Shown here piece after piece: positions 46,283 to 57,213 of a stretch of DNA of 64,000 nucleotides (the first letter of the stretch is position 1; each line of letters begins with the position of its first letter). Source of the stretch: Coniella vitis (taxonomy: Eukaryota > Ascomycota > Sordariomycetes > Diaporthales > Schizoparmaceae); contig WUJK01000001.1 of NCBI GenBank assembly GCA_011317545.1, forward strand, positions 3,081,001 to 3,145,000, written 5' to 3'. The notes under the pieces are model-generated. The model was given only the letters and a program-made list of their open reading frames with translations. It did no database searches and was not told where the DNA came from. Position numbers and translations under genes: made by a program.

Positions 46283-47995
46283 ATGTCGAAGCGGTTGGCC
46301 TCCGAGGCTCTTGACGAAGCCTTCAACGCAGACTCTCCCGCACCTAAAAAGTCACGATTTGGCGAGCCAGAGAGCACCTCGGACGCTGCCGAACCCATAC
46401 AAAACGGTGATGGCGACGCAGACACGCCACGCGAAAATGGAACAAACGGTCAACACGAACGAGGCGCTAAGGAGGAGGGCGAGGAGCAAGATGAAAGAGT
46501 AGGCTCCGATTTTGACGACGACGAGTACGGCATACCAGAGGCCAAGGCCCCCATCCGCCAATCCGCTCCAACAGCAGGCTACGACGATCTCTACCTCGAC
46601 ACAATCGACCGCGGCGCCCTCGACTTTGACTTTGAAAAGCTGTGCAGCATCTCACTGTCCAACATCAACGTGTACGCCTGCCTCGTCTGTGGCAAGTACT
46701 TTCAGGGCCGCGGGCCCAAATCCCACGCCTACTTCCACGCGCTCGAGGAGAACCACCACGTCTTCATCAACATGGCCACGCAAAATGTCTACGTCCTGCC
46801 TGAGGGCTACGAGGTCAAGAGCTCCAGCCTCGATGACATCAAGTACGTCTCGGACCCGCGCTACACGCGCCAAGAGGTCGCAGAAATCGATCGCCGCCCG
46901 CGGACAAGCCTCAACCTCCACGGTCGCGACTACGTGCCGGGCTTCGTGGGGATGAACAATATCAAGGAAAATGACTACCTCAACGTCGTGGTGCAGGCGC
47001 TGTCGCACGTTCCGCCGCTGCGTAATTTTTTCCTGCTCGAGGACTTTAGTGGCAATGGTAGCATAAAGACAGCCTCGGAGCTCGTCAAGCGCACGAGCAT
47101 CCTCTTCCGCAAAATCTGGAATCCGCGCGCCTTCAAGGCCCACGTCAGTCCGCACGAGCTCCTCCAAGAAATCTCGCTGCGCTCCAACAAGCGCTTCACG
47201 CTCACGCAGCAGTCGGATCCTGTCGAGTTCCTGTCGTGGTTCCTCAACAACCTGCACCTGGGCCTCGGCGGTTCCAAGACGAAACCTGGAAGCAGCATGG
47301 TGCAGCGCGTTTTCCAAGGCAAACTCAAGGTCGAATCGCAAGCCATCACAGCCAAAGCCGACGTGGGCGACCGTCTACGCTTTGAGGAAGCCGCTGAGGT
47401 GAAGATCGACGTGTCGCGCTTCCTTCTGCTCACTCTCGACCTCCCCCCGGCGCCCCTTTTCCAAGACGAAGAACAGCGCAACATTATCCCCCAAGTCAGC
47501 CTCACCACCATACTTGCCAAATACGACGGCCGTTCAGCACAGGAACACCTTGCACACCGCCGGCGGTACCGCCTCATGCACCCCCTCCCACCCTACCTCA
47601 TCCTGCACATCAAGCGCTTCTCCCAGAACAAGTTTGTTTCGGAGCGTAACCCGACCATTGTCACGTTTGACGCGCGGGATCTCGACGTGAGTCCCTATGT
47701 GGAACCGGACCCGTCCGCGCACCCGCCCGGAGAGCCGATTTTGTACGATCTTGTGGCCAACGTTGTGCACGAGGCGGTACGGCTGCGCGAGGATGTCGCG
47801 GACACGGGCGAGGAGCGCAATACGTGGAAGGTGCAGTTGCTCGACAAGGCAAGAGGGGAATGGGTCGTCTCGCAGGACTTGTTTGTCGACAAAATTCAGC
47901 GCGAGTTGCTGTGCATGGGCGAGTCCTATCTGCAGATCTGGGAGAGGAGGAGGGAGCCTGGTGGAGGGAAGGGCAAGGGCAAGGGCAAAGCGTGA
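46283..47995 (+). CDS. SAD1: tri-snRNP protein Sad1/USP39, inactive ubiquitin-protease fold
   Basis: Single-exon 570-aa protein. An acidic disordered N-terminus (1-115) is followed by a ZnF-UBP domain (about 125-195; C133, C136 and the His-rich SHAYFHALEENHHVF). A USP-fold domain (about 215-555) follows. At the catalytic position the sequence reads NNIKENDYL, so aspartate D231 replaces the cysteine of active USPs, as in human USP39 and yeast Sad1. The GMNN...QALSHVPPLRNFF opening and LVANVVHE motif fit the subfamily. The protein stabilises the U4/U6.U5 tri-snRNP in the nucleus rather than cleaving ubiquitin. The Lys/Gly-rich tail (KGKGKGKA) is a local oddity. Confidence 0.94.
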   Translation: MSKRLASEALDEAFNADSPAPKKSRFGEPESTSDAAEPIQNGDGDADTPRENGTNGQHERGAKEEGEEQDERVGSDFDDDEYGIPEAKAPIRQSAPTAGYDDLYLDTIDRGALDFDFEKLCSISLSNINVYACLVCGKYFQGRGPKSHAYFHALEENHHVFINMATQNVYVLPEGYEVKSSSLDDIKYVSDPRYTRQEVAEIDRRPRTSLNLHGRDYVPGFVGMNNIKENDYLNVVVQALSHVPPLRNFFLLEDFSGNGSIKTASELVKRTSILFRKIWNPRAFKAHVSPHELLQEISLRSNKRFTLTQQSDPVEFLSWFLNNLHLGLGGSKTKPGSSMVQRVFQGKLKVESQAITAKADVGDRLRFEEAAEVKIDVSRFLLLTLDLPPAPLFQDEEQRNIIPQVSLTTILAKYDGRSAQEHLAHRRRYRLMHPLPPYLILHIKRFSQNKFVSERNPTIVTFDARDLDVSPYVEPDPSAHPPGEPILYDLVANVVHEAVRLREDVADTGEERNTWKVQLLDKARGEWVVSQDLFVDKIQRELLCMGESYLQIWERRREPGGGKGKGKGKA

Positions 47996-48859
47996 GATGA
48001 GATGGGGGGATGAGAAACAAGAGCTTACATGTATGAAGAAAGGGTCTGGATGAGTGGGTTGTGCCCAAAATACAGAGACACACAATACAGGACAAGTCAG
48101 AAGGAGGTGAGAACAATTGTCCTTTTCCAGACCAGAAAAATGCAACCGATGTTGAGGGTTTGAAATAAACCATCTCCATGAACCACTGGGGGGGTACATG
48201 AGACCGAGCCTCATCCAATGTGCGTACGACTCGGGAAAAATAAATAAACGAATTCAAGAGGTCTTCGCTTACGCTACGGTGTCACATTCAACGTATTGCA
48301 CATATATATGTCTTCGAATGCAGTGCCGTGAATCCAGTATCTGATAACTGACTACCTGATAACTACGGAAACAGAGCCCACAATTGGATGCATCCAGATG
48401 AACTGACATAAAGCTACACACGCTCTTTCGCTAACCTCCAAAACGTGAATGCCATGTTTGCTCAAATAGGGGTTTCTTTCAATCCCTTCCCCTGAGCCCA
48501 TGCTCGAGATGCATCATCCCTCCAGCATCAACAGGTGGACCGGATGATGTGCTGTGCATGTCACTCCTGTGCTTTCGTCACTCGCTCCGACCTAATCGTA
48601 GGTGAGTGAAGGTAGCAAGCAGATATCGGCTAGCTAGCAAGCTGTTGCTACTCTTCGCCCAGGTTCCATGACTCCCTGATAATATTATTATTGCCGCAAG
48701 TCTGGGCATCTGCATCTCTTCCAAGAAAACCTTTCTATGGGTTGTGAGGATGGCGGAGGAGAAGGACGAGGAGGAGGAGGATAATCTGACTCGTCCACGA
48801 TGTCACACCACAAGTGTCTCAAGCGGATTGCGCCAACCATACCCGTTTCCAAGAGCAAT
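47996..48859. other. intergenic between convergent genes
   Basis: 3' regions of SAD1 (+) and the 4E-HP gene (-). No supported frame; mildly AT-rich. Confidence 0.6.
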
Positions 48860-50026
48860 CTATGATGCTTGTGGCGTCTGCGGCGAGTCGGTAGTGTTGT
48901 TGCCCTGATGCTGACGCTGGTTCTGGGGCTTGCGGTGCTGGCTGGCCTTTTCCTTGCGGGATTCTTCGATCGTAATGCGCTGCTGGATGCTGTCTTCGTG
49001 GACCTTCCACTCAATCTTTGTGTTGGCTGGAAATTCCATGACGCGCTTGAAAGTTTCTCTGTGCAGGAGAGCGTCAGTACCCCTCTGTTTCTTTGGCAGA
49101 AATCAGGCCATGAAGCTGTGCGTACCTGATCTTCAGAACCTTGCCTTGGCTGGTGGCTGTCCATATGCTGATGATGTCCTCGCCATTTCGGACGCTCACC
49201 ACAGCACCGCAAATCTCCTCACCCGCATCGCCAAATTGGTCGCCAATCAGCGCCATCATCAGCTTTTCCCAGTATCGGTCGGCAACGCCCTTCTTGAGAC
49301 GCACAACCCACTTTCCACCCTTCTTGTTCTCCTCGTCCTCCCATATGGGACGGACGCCTTTCTTGAAAATGTGATAGTCGGAAACAGGAGACAGGGCCGA
49401 TGGACGGCCTAGGTGTTGGTAGACGGCCCAAAACTGCTCGGCTGTGGCAACCTCGGCCACGCCGTGGACAGTCTCCTCGTAGGGAATCGACACGTTCTTT
49501 GGGATCGGTGGACGGAACCAAAAAGACCAGCTGCTGCGCAGTGGATGCTGGGCTGCTGGATCCCCATTCTTGCCAGTCCTGGATGCGTCGCCGCATGCTT
49601 TGTTGGTACTGTCTGCGCCAGCCTTGCCTGCGCCTCCATTGGCACCACCGACCGAGGACTTCATGGCCAGATCAAAGGGGTTGCCGGGCGACTTTGGGAT
49701 CTTGGAGGATCCAAAGGCCGAAAAGGCGCCGGTCCCGAGGCCAAAGGAGGCTCCGCCCGGCGAGGCGAGCGCACTCCCAGGAGTGGGTATGGAATTGAAG
49801 GGATTTTTACCTCCATGCGACGAGCTTTCACCGCCGAATCGCTTGGAGATGGACGCAGATCGGTCACCTTGGCCGGAGCCTGGCGTGGATAGGGAGAGCT
49901 TGCTGGTGCTGGATGGGAGAGGACATGAGTGTTAGCATTTCATGTCAACGGCCTCTGTCTGTTGGGACGGAGGGGTTGGGCTGGGTCGACGTACTTGGTG
50001 CGGCGACTCCATAGATTGCTATCCAT
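48860..50026 (-). CDS. eIF4E family cap-binding protein, class II (4E-HP-like)
   Basis: Three exons on the minus strand (50026-49995, 49908-49126, 49058-48860) give 337 aa. The first exon is only 32 nt (MDSNLWSRRT). A Ser/Gly-rich disordered N-terminus (to about 130) follows, then the eIF4E fold (about 132-300). It opens HPLRSSWSFWF and continues with TAEQFWAVYQHLGRP, IWEDEENKKGGKW and EEICGAVVSVR. The class II signature is closest to human 4E-HP (eIF4E2): aromatic residues replace parts of the class I cap pocket, and the DIISIW motif is retained. The family binds m7G caps and often represses or modulates selected mRNAs. A His/Gln-rich tail ends the protein. The C/T-rich antisense leader runs upstream to about 50620. 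Phases 32 + 783 + 199 nt agree. Confidence 0.9.
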
Positions 50027-51760
50027 TACCACAGACGAAAGAGTGACTCGGCGGGGTGCCTTTTTGGGGAGGTGAGATGAGAATTGGAGCGGAGGGTCGT
50101 CAAAGCAGTGTGCCACGCTTGCAGATTCCCAGACTACCAGTACAGATTCTCACACAATCTTGCGAAGACCAGCTTTTTCAAGACTGGGCGGTGGCTTGGG
50201 TAGTAGGATTATTGGACGTGTAGCAGCGGGCCTGGAGCGCAAGCAGTACGGTGCGTACAACGGGTTCTGGCACGGAATCGGATATGGTTGTACAAAGGGC
50301 GACGGCAAAGGCACTGGCAGGACGAGGACGCGGTGGAAGGGCAGTTGCGTCGTACGAAGAGGCGCCAAGTTTTGCGATTGACGCAGGTCTGGTCTCGCGT
50401 CAAGACAGTGCAAGAGTTTGTGTTTACTCGGGAGATGGCGAACCGGTGGCGGCGGTCGATGGGGAGGGAGGGACTCGAGGGACTCGGGTGGAAGGAGGAC
50501 AAGGAGGCTGCTGGCGTCGAGGATGCAGATACAGCGGCAAATGCAGGTGGTGGGGTGCAAAGAGTTACCGCGGGCCGGGCGAGATGTGGTGGTGGGCGAT
50601 CGGACAGTCGTGTCAAGCGTAGACCAGAGTTTGGTGCGTGGGCGGTGGAAGGAGAGCAGGCAGTGGTTCAGGGTAGCGATGCAGAATTGGGGCGACAGAG
50701 CGGGTGGGGTGAGCAACAGAAATTGTGGCGCGACGGAGATGATGGCGATGGGGAGTTGGAGGGAGAGAAGTTGAGAAGGCAAAGCATTGATCAAAATGTG
50801 TTTGCGTCGTTGAGAGCAGCGAGAAAAGTCTCTTCCAATCAGTGGCTCCAGGTGGCTCCCTCGGTGGGCTCCCAGGCTCCCCAAGGCTCCCCAGGCTCTC
50901 CAGTGGCCTGGCAGTCCTGGCAGCCAAGGTTTGGCGCTGGGCCATGGCGCTGTTACGCTGGTACTATGTAGTTCTGCCCTGCCAAACCTGCGCCGCTTGG
51001 CCTGCTGTGGGGACCGTTCGACCGTCGAGCAAGTACCGAGGTACCTCCTGCCCTTGTGTGCTTGGACTGCAAAGGTTACTGCACCAGCCTTGGAAGCCCT
51101 ATTAGACCTTTGTTTGTGTATCATTATAGTCCTGTATCATGAGAAACTCCACAAGTGGTACACAGTAAGTGGTAGGTATATGCCACCAAAGAGTCCGCAG
51201 GCTTGTACTGGGTCGCAATACAATAAATACATGGTATCGAGACAACGTACACGAGTACAATGGTACTTAGTACGTAGTAGTGCCTTGTACCTTATCTTAT
51301 CGCAGCTCCCCTGCTGTGGTCGAAGTACATGGTGACCCCCATGTCTTGTCCTGACCCTGCCCCTCCAAAACCGCGGAGCCCAGAAAAGTCGCAGAGTTAC
51401 GCCTCGCGTTTGACTCATTCATTCCCTTGTTGCGTGACCCGATCGTACGTTCAACCGCCCTCTTGTTTTGGTCTTGATCAGTTTGAACAGTCTCACTAAC
51501 GTCCACAGCCACACCTCGAGATTTCGACCTTGTTCAGGCTGTACACGAGGCTGAAACCGAGCCCAGCCTAGCAAGACAAGAGGCCGCTGCTGCCCCGCCT
51601 TACTGATTACTCTGCCCCAGCGTCCATCTCAGCAACCTCGCCTGTCATTCAAGACTCTGTCTTGCAGCTTCCAGCTTCCAGCTCTATTGCTTCAGTCTTG
51701 GAACGCGGGACGGCCTTGCCTGTCTTGTCCTGGACCATTCGGAATCCCGCACCATCTGTC
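50027..51760. other. divergent promoter region 4E-HP / MetRS
   Basis: The minus-strand half (50027-50620) is C/T-rich on the 4E-HP side and is probably its leader. A GGCTCCC-type imperfect repeat lies at 50844-50905 and TACTATGTA at 50962-50970. 51160-51300 is rich in GTAC/AGTAC words. A 324-codon minus-strand frame (51124-50150) is judged spurious. Confidence 0.55.
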
Positions 51761-53855
51761 ATGGCGGCCCGAACACCCACGTTGCCAGTTGAGGGCAAGC
51801 GCAACGTCCTCGTCACCAGTGCGCTTCCCTATGTCAACAACGTTCCTCACCTGGGCAACGTCATTGGCAGTGTTCTCTCCGCAGACGTCTACGCCCGTTG
51901 GTGCAAGGCACGCGGCTTCCAGACCCTCTTTGTGTGTGGCTCGGACGAGTACGGCACCGCCACCGAGACAAAGGCTCTTGCCGAGGGCGTCACCCCCGAG
52001 GAGCTCTGCAAAAAGTACCACGCCATCCACAAGGGCATCTACGACTGGTTCGAGATCGACTTTGACATTTTCGGACGCACTCCGACCCAGCACCAGACGC
52101 GCATCACCCAGCAGATCTTCCGCAAGCTGTGGGAGAATGGCTTCATTATCGAGCGCGAGGAGGTCCAGCCCTTCTGCCCCCACCCCGACCACCAGTCTTT
52201 CCTTGCCGACCGCTTCATTGAGGGTGAATGCTCCATCTGCCAGAAGCCTGGTGCCAGAGGCGACCAGTGTGATGACTGCGGTCGCCTCATGGACCCTTAC
52301 CAGCCTGAATCTGAAGCAGGAGCCACAGATGGCGGCCTGTCCAAGGGTGTTGGCTGGCTCATAAATCCCCACTGCAAGGTCGACAACACTGTCCCTGAGC
52401 GCAGAAAGACCAAGCACATGTACCTGCGTCTTGATCTGCTCGAGCCCGAGCTCAAGGAGTGGTTCTCCAAGGCCAGCAAGACGGGCGTCTGGAGCGCCAA
52501 CAGCATCGACATTACCGATTCGTGGATAAACCGCGGCCTCAACCCCCGCGCCATTACCCGTGATCTCAAATGGGGCACCCCCATCAACACGGATATTGAG
52601 AGCTTGGACAAGGACATTTACGCCAACAAGGTCTTCTATGTCTGGTTCGACGCCTGCATTGGCTACGTCTCCATAACTGCAAACTACACCGACGGCGACA
52701 ACCTGGATGGCAAGCTGTGGGAGAAGTGGTGGAAGTCGGATGACGTCGAGCTCGTCCAGTTCATGGGCAAGGACAATGTTCAGTGAGTTTTTGCTATGCT
52801 TGCCAGATCAGAGCGCACGAGGCTGACTACGCAATTCAAGGTTCCACTCCGTCATGTTCCCCAGTTCGCAGATTGGCACCAGGGAGCCATGGACAAAGGT
52901 CCACAAGCTCTCCACCACCGAATGGCTGCAGTACGAGGATCTCAAGTTCAGCAAGTCCAAGGGCATCGGTGTCTTTGGTAACAACGCCAAGGACACAGGC
53001 ATCGAACCCGACATTTGGCGATACTACCTGCTCTCGCGCCGTCCCGAAACTAGCGACAGCAAGTTCAGCTGGAATGAGTTCATCGATGGCAACAACAATG
53101 ACCTGCTCAAGAACTTGGGCAACTTTAACCAGCGTGTGCAAAAGTTCTGCCAAGCCAAGTACGACTCCACTGTCCCCGACTACACAAAGTACACCTCCGA
53201 GAGTCTCAATGCCTACGTCAAGGAGGTCAATGCACTGCTCAGGGAATACAACGACTACCTGGAAGGCACCAAGCTGCGCGACGGTCTGCGCATCATCCTC
53301 TCCATTTCGGCCGTCGGCAACAAGCTCCTACAGGACAACAAGCTCGATAACCGCCTGCTGTCCGAGGAGCCCGACCGCTGCGCTGCCGTCATTGGCTATG
53401 CGCTCAACCACCTTCACCTCCTTGCGTCCATTGTTTCCCCCTACATGCCTGCCACCAGCAAGGCCATGTTTGAGCAGCTTGGTCTCGCACCACAACCGAC
53501 GATCCCCGATGAGTGGGCTGCCGACCACATACTCAAGCCAGGCCACAAGCTGGGTACCCCGCAGCTCCTCTTTACGCAGATCCCTGCCAGCAAGATTGAT
53601 GAATGGCGCGAGGCATACGGTGGTGAGGAAGCGCGGAAGCAGAAGGAGGCATTGGCCAAGTTAGCGGAGGAGAAGCGCCTCAAGAAGCTTGCGGACAAGG
53701 AGAAGAAGAAGGCCAAGAAGGCGGCTGCCAAGGTGGATGGTGCCGCTGCTGCCGGTCCGGGTGGCGTAGAGAGTGCAGAAAAGAGAGAGGTGGCGGACCC
53801 GGCGATAGAACAGATCACGGAGGCAATTGCCAAGGCGGAAGTTCACACGTCGTAA
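51761..53855 (+). CDS. cytosolic methionyl-tRNA synthetase
   Basis: Two exons, 51761-52782 and 52841-53855, give 678 aa; the 58-bp intron splits a Gln codon just before FHSVMFP. It is a class Ia synthetase that charges tRNA-Met. The signature HLGN (residues 30-33, variant of HIGH) begins the Rossmann fold. A zinc-binding knob with Cys pairs (CPHPDH..., CSICQKPGARGDQCDDC) follows in the CP insert. The KMSKS loop is KFSKS (376-380). An alpha-helical anticodon-binding domain covers about 430-560. It lacks the N-terminal GST-like domain of yeast Mes1 and instead carries a Lys/Ala-rich C-terminal extension (about 590-640), which could bind tRNA non-specifically (inference). The frame upstream of 51761 is open, but only from a non-ATG codon. 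The 3' end is convergent with GCP5. Confidence 0.93.
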
Positions 53856-54147
53856 CATGGAATGTATACAGGACAAGAAGAGCGTCAAGGTATAGAGCCG
53901 TGTATAAGAAAAGACAAAAGACAAGATTTAAGACGACATGAAGTGGGATGAGATGGGGTAGCGTATGTATCGTATGTGCGTCGCAATGGGTAAAAGGACT
54001 ATTTACGTGCTTTGAACTATTCGTGTCAATCTTCTTTTTGCCTCAGTTTGCGTTCACAGACTTGTCAATGTTTTGTAGTTTTGGAGCAAGGTGTACGCTG
54101 CTTGCCGTATCATCATGATTCACCTTCTTATCGATAGACCCATAAAA

Positions 54148-57100
54148 TCACCGAATCCCCATCTCGAGCATCTCGGCCAGCATATCCCATTTCACAGCTG
54201 ACGCATCCACCGACGCCCGCGCTACACCACGCAAGCCGCTTGCAATAAATCGTAAATGCCGATCAAAGTCGCCCCGAAGACGAGCCAAAACCTCTGGGTA
54301 CGATTCTCGCCGTTGTTCTCGTTCTTCCCGTGCCCGGTCCCGTTGGCGCTGGGACTTTTGCTGTTGGCGTTGTTGGCGCTGTCGCACGGGGGAAGAGAAT
54401 TGTTGGGTTGCACCTGCGTGGGCCATATCGATGTCGGTAGGATCGCTGTCATTGCTATTCGCGCCCTTTGCTTCTCCTGCTCCTGCTCCCTCTTCTACTT
54501 CTTCTTCTTCTTCTTCTTCAAGGAGAATCGTTTCGTCTTCCTCGCGTTCTTTTTCGCGCGGACTAATGTACACACCTCTCAGTGCGCTCTGTAGCGGTGG
54601 GCGGAGCTCGCTTGTGGGAGGCAAAAGACCAGCACCTATACCGCTTGCGCCAAAAGCACTGGAGCTTAGATTCCGCTTTGGGGTTCGAAAGTGTAGTATG
54701 TGCTGTTGTTGTTGTTGTTGTTGTTGATGCTGATGCTGTTGTTCTTGTTGGCCCCATCCCGTTAAAGTATACCGCGCCGCCTCGGCAGCCCTCCTCTGTG
54801 TTTCTGCAACGCGGCCGTCTTCAAGCTTGATAGCCAAGTCGAGCACGTCCAAGATACACTCCTTGATGGGCTGCAGTTTGGCGCCCAGGCAAGCTTCATC
54901 GATGATGCGCTTGGCAAAGTGGGCGTGCACGGCGTGCATTGCGTCAATGTCCTCTGCGTCTTGGAGTAGCGTGGCGCGTAGCTGAGCGGTTTGCGGAAGG
55001 AGAACGAGATTGGTAAGATAGGTGTGGATGGTGGATGTGAACCAGAGGAGGCGAGAGCGAAGGCCAAAGTAGGCTTGTTGATGCTGTTGGTGAGAATTTC
55101 TACTGCTGGGTTGGATGTGCATATAAGAACCATCATCGTCGTCGTTCGCTGCGGCGGCATGGGAGGATTTGAGGAGAGCAGAGGATGTAGTGAGGATGGT
55201 TGCTGCTCGGCGAACTTGGAGAAGCAGGGTGAAGACGGCTTGGTAGTGGATGAGGATGTCATCGGTAATGATGAGACGCACTGGCCAAACGAGCTTGTAG
55301 GAGAGGCGCACGCCTGGTAGGCTGTTGCGGACCGTGCGTCGGGCCTGCTCTGGATGGCTTGGGAAGAGATGCTCAGGCGCAACAGTGGCGGAAAGATTGT
55401 GGCTCTCCAGAATTGGAGACGGCGACCAGGCTTCCTGTGCCAGTTCAGTCAGGGTGAAATGGTCAGTCCACGTGGTGCTCAAGGCGTCGAGACTGGCAAA
55501 TATGGAAGAAGTGAAGGTGTCGGCCAGGGAGCCATCAGACAAGTAGTAGACCTGGTGGAGGGCGTCCAGGCTTTTGAGCAGGCCGCAGGAATCAAAGAGA
55601 ATGGCCAAAAGATTCGATGAGGTTGAAAGGTGCTTGCTTTGAACCCATCGGTCAAAAGCGCCGTGGAAGAGCTCCGAAAAGGGCGCAAGTGCAACCGTGG
55701 GGGAGCCGCAGATGGAGGCAAAGTCCAAGGGAGGCTCTGGTAGGCGCAAGTCGTCGTTGCTGGCGAGTTGCTGGAAGCGTCCGAGGTGCATGAGCACGAC
55801 AATGCTCTTGCCCGTGTTGAAGATCTTTGTGACTGCTGGCTGCAAAAAGGTGGGCGCATGCAGCTGGCCCTGTTGTGACCGGCGAAGATTGAACTTGTCT
55901 TGCCATATGAGATGCAGCGGGACTGTGGCCGAGGCTTCGGCCACAAAGAAGGTCTTGTCTCCTGGTGTCAGCTCACCGCCTTCCATCCACTGCCGTATGG
56001 GCCTGATGTACACACGAAAACAGTCAAAGAAGATTTCGCCCAAGTAGGTATACGTGCTTTCATCGCCGCTCTGCTGAGCCATGCACGTCGCATCGTACAT
56101 GAGCTCCAAGAAGCGAAACGAGTGTGCGAACCGCTCTTCTTGTAGTTGGCGCACAACATTGGACAATCCGCCCAGGGGAATCAGGGCCGGTCGCAGTTCC
56201 TCATTGAGAGCAATCAAGCTGACGACTGTGTCTGTCTTGACATCGACATAGCGCGCTTGGATTATGGATATCTGCTTATTGAAAGCTTGCAAACAACGTT
56301 GCACGGAGTTTTGGAAGGCCTGTACCAACGGGACGTCTTGTTTGGTCTCACAGAACCTGCGGAGAGGTAGTAAGATGCGGCCATACTCTGCAAACGAGTT
56401 AATGAGAGCTCTGTACGTGTCCCATGCCACGTTGGCAAGCTGGAACTTTGGCACGGGCGTGCAGTCTGTCCCAAAGAGGCTGGTTGGCAGACCGCTGAGG
56501 AGAAACAAGACTTCGCGCACTGTCTGGTACTCGGAGATGGGTATCTTGAGCGGTCTTCCGGCTGTGTCTTTTGGTGGCTCCTCGTGACGCCACTGCTGGG
56601 CCCTTTGAATTTCTTCGAGGGCCGATGAGTCCGGGTCGGGCAGAATCAGGTTCTTGACCGGAGTGTGCTCGATAGTCAGGCTGATAGACAGAGACGTATC
56701 CTCGGACTCGGCTGGAGTCTCGGCATCCGAGTACGAGTCGTCGTCGGAGCTGTCTGCGAAATTGACGCTCTCCCACAGGTCGCGATCCTGGGCCCAGCCG
56801 TCCTCTCTGGCAATGTCCTCCCATCTCAGCGTGGGCTGCTCCTCTGGCTGCGGATGGCGTAATCGTTCAAGCGCCTCAAGACTAGATTTCTGAACCGGCT
56901 GGTCTGACAGCTCCAATAACAAATGCAGTACTTCGGGGGTGAAGCGAGTCGAGTGCCGGGACAATGCGCCGAGTCTGTGCCTCAACGCTTCCGACAAGCC
57001 ATCGCGCCCCACCACCGCGAATCTCTCGACGAGACCATGCAGCTGTTCCTCAACAACGAACGGGTTCGTCTGAAGATGATCGCGATTCCTGATGCTGCGC

Positions 57101-57213
57101 AAGGCCTTTTGACGACGGGCCTGGAAGCGCTGCGGCTCGACCGCAGGCGAGGTGGATGTGATGGCCGTGACGAGCTCGTCGGTCAGGGCCCCCAGTTCGG
57201 CAAGAAAAGCCAT
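54148..57213 (-). CDS. gamma-tubulin complex component GCP5 (Mod21-type)
   Basis: Single-exon 1021-aa protein. The N-terminal region (1-150) carries helical repeats and a conserved acidic linker with WEDIAREDGWAQ. The GRIP1 region covers about 225-560 and the GRIP2/tubulin-binding region about 560-870; both show the long-helix pattern of the Spc97/Spc98 (GCP) family. The N-terminal linker points to GCP5 rather than GCP2, 3, 4 or 6. GCP5 sits in the gamma-tubulin ring complex and helps nucleate microtubules. A large low-complexity insertion (poly-Gln, then poly-Glu, then Arg/Gln-rich, about 835-975) separates the core from the last helix. The poly-Gln stretch is encoded by a CAA/CAG tract at about 54700-54745. 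Divergent from the GT15 gene upstream. Confidence 0.82.
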   Translation of the reverse strand: MAFLAELGALTDELVTAITSTSPAVEPQRFQARRQKALRSIRNRDHLQTNPFVVEEQLHGLVERFAVVGRDGLSEALRHRLGALSRHSTRFTPEVLHLLLELSDQPVQKSSLEALERLRHPQPEEQPTLRWEDIAREDGWAQDRDLWESVNFADSSDDDSYSDAETPAESEDTSLSISLTIEHTPVKNLILPDPDSSALEEIQRAQQWRHEEPPKDTAGRPLKIPISEYQTVREVLFLLSGLPTSLFGTDCTPVPKFQLANVAWDTYRALINSFAEYGRILLPLRRFCETKQDVPLVQAFQNSVQRCLQAFNKQISIIQARYVDVKTDTVVSLIALNEELRPALIPLGGLSNVVRQLQEERFAHSFRFLELMYDATCMAQQSGDESTYTYLGEIFFDCFRVYIRPIRQWMEGGELTPGDKTFFVAEASATVPLHLIWQDKFNLRRSQQGQLHAPTFLQPAVTKIFNTGKSIVVLMHLGRFQQLASNDDLRLPEPPLDFASICGSPTVALAPFSELFHGAFDRWVQSKHLSTSSNLLAILFDSCGLLKSLDALHQVYYLSDGSLADTFTSSIFASLDALSTTWTDHFTLTELAQEAWSPSPILESHNLSATVAPEHLFPSHPEQARRTVRNSLPGVRLSYKLVWPVRLIITDDILIHYQAVFTLLLQVRRAATILTTSSALLKSSHAAAANDDDDGSYMHIQPSSRNSHQQHQQAYFGLRSRLLWFTSTIHTYLTNLVLLPQTAQLRATLLQDAEDIDAMHAVHAHFAKRIIDEACLGAKLQPIKECILDVLDLAIKLEDGRVAETQRRAAEAARYTLTGWGQQEQQHQHQQQQQQQQHILHFRTPKRNLSSSAFGASGIGAGLLPPTSELRPPLQSALRGVYISPREKEREEDETILLEEEEEEEVEEGAGAGEAKGANSNDSDPTDIDMAHAGATQQFSSPVRQRQQRQQQKSQRQRDRAREEREQRRESYPEVLARLRGDFDRHLRFIASGLRGVARASVDASAVKWDMLAEMLEMGIR

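Noticed and set aside
46652..47341. 229-codon minus-strand frame inside SAD1
   Set aside because: Antisense shadow of the USP-fold coding sequence.
50150..51124. 324-codon minus-strand frame upstream of the 4E-HP gene
   Set aside because: Translation is low-complexity Pro/Ser/Leu-rich text from C/T-rich leader sequence, with no domain and overlap with the promoter region of two genes.
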